From assembly GCA_020091685.1 (NCBI GenBank), contig CM034614.1, positions 2,880,724 to 2,944,723 on the forward strand: DNA of 64,000 bases, in the 5' to 3' direction. Below the pieces are notes generated by a model. That model had not been told where the DNA came from. It did no database searches and was given only the letters and a program-made list of their open reading frames with translations. The stretch is from Lutjanus erythropterus (lineage: Eukaryota; Chordata; Actinopteri; Lutjaniformes; Lutjanidae). Both the position numbers and the translations under genes were made by a program. Shown piece by piece: positions 58,068 through 64,000 of this stretch; the first letter of the stretch is position 1; each line of letters begins with the position of its first letter.

Positions 58068-59861
58068 GTCGTGTCTGCAAACACTCAGGTGACTGCGGGG
58101 CTCGGACCTCCCTCTCTGCGCTGTTTATCTTACAATCGTACAACTCCACCAGCAAATATGATCGACTGAGACATGTGGCTTTGAGTGTGAATGTGTGTAT
58201 CTGCAGAGAAGGAAGGCTTTCCTATCGACCGTGTTTCTTGTCAACTTGTGTTTATCAAGACAAAACAAAACTCTTTTCGCCTGTGTAGCTTCATATCCAA
58301 CTTATCCCCTCCATGTTTGCACTGCAGAAACAGCCCTACAAGAAAGAAGCCAAGTAATCTGAAATATACTCACATTTTATTGTTTTAAGCATAAAAAACT
58401 TTATTTAAGAAATACTTACTTAAATTAAGATAGAAATAAACTACAGAAATAGAAATAAACTGAGATTAATAATCAACAAAACAAACAAACAAGCAAAATT
58501 GTTGCAGCAGGTCATTATCTCCTCACCCTCAGGCTGACTGAAGGTCAGGTTTAGTTTTTTCTGCTGGAGTTTCACATGAAAACAGTGTTGCAGAATCTCA
58601 TAAACAATGGAAGTGAATGGTGACCAGTTTTCAAATGTTAAAAAAACAACAGAATAAAAACATAAAATGCCTCCTACTGTTGACTGAGTGAGCTTTCATT
58701 TTTGGATGAACTATCCCTTTAAAATGAGATTAGTAAGTAGAAAAAAACTTAGATTAATTGTTGTAGCTTGTCACTGGTTCAATATAGCTCATTATGAGCT
58801 GTAATATCTAATTAAGACATATATTTTTCTTAAAATTAAATAAAAGCAAAAAACACGTCTGACACGTCTAACCCAAAATGTTGCACTGTTCCTTTAAGAA
58901 AAATCTTGACTTGATAAATCAAAACAGATAAATCTGCATTAAAATTTAGTTTGTGTAAAGTAATGTCATCAGTCACTGTGTCATTACATCAAACAGTATT
59001 TTGAGAACAGATTTCAGAACATTTCTGTCCAGTTCCATGTTTTCTGGCACATTATCTTTATTGTTTTCTGTCAGTATAAATGTCAGTCTGTCATGTGCTC
59101 AGTGTCTGACAGATGGCAGTGTAGCCTGGCTGAGATCTGCCTCCGTCTGCATGGAACAAGGTAAAAAGAAAAAATTACTTCACAGGTGTAAGAGAGGTGA
59201 GAGAGTGGAGATGATATAGCAGACATTATAACTTGTCATAGCAGGAGAAGTGCCACTATGTCAAACAGTGTCAGAATGTCTGAGTGAAAAGGATGAGAAT
59301 CAGGGAATTAATCTTAGGAAACTTTCTTTTGTTGTTCTCTTTGTGGACACTTATGATCTCTATACATCTTAGTGTGAAGCGTTACACGTAAAACTTGTAA
59401 TAAACCTCATGTTCAGTGTTTTCTCCGTGGGTGTTTTTTTTTTATCCTCCTGAAACAACATTTAGACAAACACTGCATGTTAACACACACTCTACATGAC
59501 AGGCATTTACACTGACGGCGTAAAAGAAACGCGTCGATCACTTTGCGTCTTATATCTACACAACTGCAGCGTATTGTCCTTTCTCTGGCTTTCTCCAGCG
59601 GTTGTTTGCTCTTTCGCTTCACCACAATGGTGTTGCATTCCACAGCGACACCCGATGATTTCTCTAAATGTAGACATATTATTTACGGTTTTATATGCTG
59701 GGGCCCTGGCTATAGTTAGTGGGTGTGCACACACACTGACCTACAATAAAGTAAACACACTCAGCTGGGCTCCGGCCAGCCAGCTAAAAGTGAAGCCAAG
59801 TCTCTTTGCTGTTTCTTTTTACCTCCTACCTCCTTACCTTTTCATACTTTTATTGCATCTA

Positions 59862-60125
59862 AGGCTGCAACTTATAGTTATTTTCATTATCGATTAATCT
59901 GCTCATTATTGTCACTATAAATCAATTAATTGTTTAGTCTGTAAATCGTCAAAAAACCCCAACGTGAGGTCCTCAAATCGTTTCTTTGGTCCAACCAGTC
60001 ATCTAAAACCCAAAGACTCTTCATTCACTGACAAAATAAAGCTGCAAACCCTCGCATTTAAGAAGCTGGAACGAGCAAATGTTTGACATTTTTGGTTGAA
60101 AAATGACTGAAGCTATTATTGGATG
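59862..60125. mobile_element. Dispersed repeat copy
   Basis: GGCTGCAACTTATAGTTATTTTCATTATCGATTAATCTGC at the start, then AGGTCCTCAAATCGTTTCTTTGG and AATAAAGCTGCAAACCC. Same order of motifs as 12985-13440. Confidence 0.6.
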
Positions 60126-61679
60126 TAGGAGGTACAGAACTGTGATTATCACACCTCTGGTACGATTCCGGGATAAGAACCCACATCAGGTTCGGAGACA
60201 GGGAATCAATCTTGCCAGGCTTCCCTTTTGACACGACAGTGCTTCAATCTGTCGTAACGGTCTTTGGCATTACCCACAACCCCACAGCGGCTATAACCCC
60301 AGGTGGCACAGGGACGTGTAGCGCGTTCCAGCTGGGAAGTCGGAATTTTCAAGTTCCCAGTTGGAAATTTCAGCTGGAACGTGGAACTGACTTGGAGAGT
60401 CGGAGAAACCTCACCAACCCTGACCTCAGACTCCAGCGCTGTCCAACTTATATCTGTGGACGTTACTATGGTGTTTGTGTGTGTGCGGCATAAAAAAAGT
60501 GTTTTTTTACGACTTGTTGTACTGGAACGCGGTCAACTCAAGTGTGATTTTATTCCCAGCTCCGACTTCCAACCTCTGAGGTAAAATGGAACGCACTTTT
60601 TCTCTCTCAACCCGACTGGTCGAGGCAGATTGCTGCTCACCAAACGGCCTGGAAGTTTTTCCTCGCCGCAGTTGCCAAGTGCTTGCTCATGGTGGGCATT
60701 GTTGGGTCTCTGTAAATAACATTTTAAAGAGCGCAGCCTCGACCTGCTCAGTATGAAAAGTGCCCTCAGATAACTTCTGTTGTGATTTGGCGCCCTATAA
60801 ATAAATTTGACCTGACCTGACTTGAACTGAACGGCACAGTCTCACTGACCACTTTGACTATGTTGCACCAGACGAAAACAAACACACGGCCTCTTTATTC
60901 ATGTCATTGTGCTGATTTAAAGAACTTTTAGGGTCATCACAAAAGGTTGACCCTTTGCAGCATCATCCAACCCGACCCATCCATCACTGCAAAGCCTTCC
61001 TGGTTGCGTTCCCTCCATCTTGATTATGCGCGAAGCCAGCGAAGGTTCTCGTCTTTGTCACGACTCTTTAGCCGGTGTAGCACATGTCTCTCTGCATCCC
61101 TGCAACATTAGGATTAGCAGTGACAAACAAGTACCACAATGCAGAGACAAAAAGTAAACGATGAGAACAAGATGTGTCTGGGATTTAATGGACTTTGGGA
61201 TTTGTGGAGGATGCGTGCTCAAGCTATGATGAAGTGTTAAGTAGCCTTGTTGACAGTAAATAAATACCAGGCTGAGAAGAAGCGTAAAGTGAGAGTGCCC
61301 CTTTCTGGTTGAAAGTTTTACATTTCTTTAATGCACCATTAATATCTGCAGAACTGCTGTCTCTGTTTGGATTACAGTTTGTGCTAAAATCACTTAACAC
61401 CCAGCCTGTCGCTGTCACTCTGCACCGGTCAAATATGTCATTTTGGGAGAAATACACTCATTCACTCATCGTTGTCAATTGTATTTTACATTAAGTACAG
61501 TGTCTGTAATTTATTGCATTACAAGAAGCGTTTTGCACTGTAAAACTGCAGAAAATGTTAAATATAAGTCGGGGTCACAGTCCTGTCACTTCCCTTTATG
61601 TCTGGTCTGTGTCTTGAATCAGGCCTAAAAGTCACGTGGGATCAAAGCAGAGAATTGCCAATTGCAGCTGTACTTATTT

Positions 61680-61850
61680 ACTAGTTTCTGCTCCGTGTGA
61701 CATTTTGAATAAATCATGGTTCATGGGGGAGAGTGACAGAGACCGAGGGGATGACAAGGCGAGTCATTCCGCGATCATTTCGGATGCGGGATCATGAATT
61801 ATTTGGCAGGAAGATAACACTAATTTTGCATTAGATTCACGGCCCAGTGC
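61680..61850. other. Candidate conserved non-coding element
   Basis: Non-repetitive, including GAGTCATTCCGCGATCATTTC and CATGAATTATTTGGCAGG. Judged by eye only. Confidence 0.25.
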
Positions 61851-62061
61851 ACCTGCAGATTTTCAACCCCAGCACACACACAAACACACACACACACATT
61901 TGTTGCCCTGCCCCTCCTGACACCCTGTTGTTTGTGTATAGTGAATGTAGGTCAGAAATGTGTGTATGTGTGTGTTTTTGCGTCTCTCTCTTTGTGCGTG
62001 TTTTTACTGTATGTGGCAGCGATGGACGCGCAGTGTGCTACACAGGTCTCCTGACACAACT

Positions 62062-62092
62062 ACAAATACACACACACACACACACACACACG
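62062..62092 (+). repeat. (AC)n microsatellite
   Basis: About 14 AC units. Confidence 0.95.
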
Positions 62093-62486
62093 TAATCCAG
62101 CGGTAGGTCAGTTTAATATTTCATTTGGCTGATGGACGGCGTCTGCTGCTCTGTGAGCCAAACATCATTACAACACACTAAGTGACTTAACTCTAATTAG
62201 AGCTGAAAATCACATTAAAGCTGCTCTGTGATACAGAAAGTAGCCGAGCTCACCTTTTCCCATCACGGGTTTGGGCTCCGCTTTTGAAATGCATGAAACC
62301 CCTGCTGCTACGGTGTTAAACACTAAATTATAACCAGTTAAAAATAATTACAAATTTAGTTTAGTGTGCTAAATTATTAAAATTGCAATTAAAGTTTTCT
62401 TATACTCATTTTTCACTCATCTACCAATGTACATAATTCATGTTTTTGTACTTTTTCACGTTTTTTATTCCACTTTTACTGCATAA

Positions 62487-62940
62487 AGGAATAGTTTGGA
62501 TTGTTTCAAGTCTGGTTGTATGAGGTATTTTGCTGCTATACACCCTTTTCTGACATTTAATCGCTGTTAAAGAAGCCAGACGTCACTCTCTCTGAACCAA
62601 CCAAACTCCATAGGAAAAATGACTAATTTTGTCTCACAGAGCGCAGATGTTATTGGTCTCCCGCTGCCTCGATCTGTGAGTTTGTTTGAGTTATTGTGTG
62701 ACTGGTGTTCAATTTGGATTCACCGAAGTCACACAATAACCCAAACTAACTACCAGATCGAGGTCAGCAACTCCTGTGTTGCTCCTCATTTCGCCTATGG
62801 AGTTTGGTTACTTGAAAGAAAGCAATATTTGGCCATACTGCTCCTCTGTGATTCTCCAAACTGGGGGCGTTTTGACCACAATCTCCTGAAGGTAATACAC
62901 TGACTGTGGATAATTATCTCATACAACCACACTTAATATA
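62487..62940. mobile_element. Foldback (inverted-repeat) element
   Basis: Inner arms 62671-62703 and 62727-62759 are near-perfect inverted repeats around a 23-base loop. Outer elements also pair: ACCAAACTCCATAGG near 62600 with CCTATGGAGTTTGGT near 62797, and GGTTGTATGAGG near 62512 with CTCATACAACC near 62920. The structure is a long palindrome, as in non-autonomous foldback or MITE elements. No protein is encoded. Confidence 0.7.
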
Positions 62941-62949
62941 ATCTTAACT

Positions 62950-64000
62950 ATGACTTTAATGTTAATTTTCAGCAACAACAATCATTAATTATTTTTTGCA
63001 CGATTATTTGGCACTGACACAACATAGAAATAAAACTAAAGCATAGCAGCACGTTTGTCAGTGATCCTGTGTGTTTGAATGTGTGTGTTTATGTGTATAA
63101 TTTATGAATGATGAGGGAGTAAACAGCTCCCACTTTGGTAACATGCTTTTGCACTTTGAACGCAGCCCTGGTGTGGATGAATTAACAGCCTGGTATATGT
63201 ATTAGGTTTCTTTGTTTACTTCTGTCTTTCTTTGGGAGAACAGGAGATGCACTATAAGATGAAACAGAGCTGGGACATGGCCGCGCTTCTTGCAGCGAAG
63301 AAACCCACAAAACAACAAAACTGATTAAAACTCTGGATGTAATTTGGGGGCAGTGAGTGGCAGGTTTTTCTAAAGACAATGGAGATGCAAAGAAAAGCTT
63401 AGTGCCTCATGAAAAGTTTATTTGTGAAAAGTCTCAGGTCAGGTCAGAGCTGGAAATCTATTATTTGACCAAGAGGTGTTAAGAACAAGTCGATCGAATC
63501 GATCCGCCCTGATTCTTATGATAAAAGTTTGTGTACAGTAAATAAATAAATCTCAAATCGAACAAGAGCTGTTTTCTTCTGCTTAAACTTGCTGTAACTC
63601 CCTCCATCTGGATGAAACCATCTTGGATCTCTACTTTAAGCATCCTTGTTGGAAACATGAACTTTTCAAACCCCGCCAACCGCCTCCTCCACCCCCATCC
63701 GTTTCCCCCCGCACAGCACCATGCTTCACCCATGGCGGGAGTCAGAGATGTCCTTGTTTTCTCCTCCCCTCCATCCCTCCATCCCTCGCTGTGTTTGTGC
63801 TGAACAGATGCCAGCGCTGGGTAAAGTCCTCTCCAGAGGGGCTGCCAGCAGCATATTGGTTTATAATTAATGAAATTAGGGCCGCTGTCTGCCGAGGAGG
63901 CTTCGGTCCCAGTGTAGGATAGACTGCTGCCTGCCAGGAAGACAGACGACTGGAGAGATCGAAGAGGACAGACAGAGGGAGACAGATGTAGTCGGATCGT
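62950..64000. other. Intergenic to window end
   Basis: 63800-63910 (GCTGCCAGCAGCATATTGG, then TTTATAATTAATGAAATTAGG) looks like conserved non-coding DNA; the rest is ordinary. No exon supported; the first exon of a neighbouring gene beyond 64000 cannot be excluded. Confidence 0.3.

Noticed and set aside
57784-58169. Two overlapping frames of 77-102 codons
   Set aside because: No splice sites, no recognisable protein, and a CA run inside.
59496-59897. 133-codon frame on the plus strand
   Set aside because: Composition is random-like and it runs into a dispersed repeat at its end.

Overview
The window is vertebrate nuclear DNA, most likely from a spiny-rayed teleost. Genes are split by GT-AG introns, the background is AT-rich and full of fish-type dispersed repeats and microsatellites, and the central genes are lens gamma-crystallins, including methionine-rich, tryptophan-poor M-type members known from fish. 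I saw no bacterial, viral or CRISPR features.

Layout. 1-4,700 is repeat-rich with a few weak gene hints: an orphan splice donor at 773 and possible terminal exons of a rightward gene ending near 4,573. 6,348-14,579 (minus) is an ETS transcription factor of the PEA3 group, best read as etv5 (probably the etv5a paralog). I reconstruct 12 coding exons (505 codons plus stop) and a 5' non-coding exon. 14,850-20,080 is gene-free and holds minisatellites and transposon debris. 20,082-43,248 is an array of eight intact three-exon gamma-crystallin genes in the order A, B, C, D (minus), E, F, G (plus), H (minus). Every one has a tiny first exon (3-6 codons), a second exon for the N-terminal domain and a third for the C-terminal domain, with phase-0 introns. 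D and E are divergent over 616 bp; G and H are convergent. 43,250-48,090 is gene-free. 48,095-54,253 (minus) is boll (boule), a germline RNA-binding protein, 11 coding exons and 325 residues. 54,300-64,000 has no recognisable coding exon; it holds repeats and several stretches that look like conserved non-coding DNA.

How the parts relate. The crystallins are soluble structural proteins of the lens. Several of their TATA promoters carry Maf-type (TGAGTCA or GCTGAC) sites a short distance upstream. Etv5 (FGF/ERK-responsive transcription factor) and Boll (germ-cell RNA-binding protein) are unrelated in function; the grouping is positional. In human, ETV5 lies near CRYGS and BOLL lies near the CRYG cluster on a different chromosome, so this window joins two human synteny blocks.

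I found no convincing undescribed biological system. The points most worth a second look are the composition gradient along the crystallin array, the mirrored D/E promoter, a repeat-driven methionine insertion in gene E, possible CTCF sites flanking the array, paired TCTCGCGAGA palindromes upstream of boll, and a foldback element shared by intron and intergenic copies.
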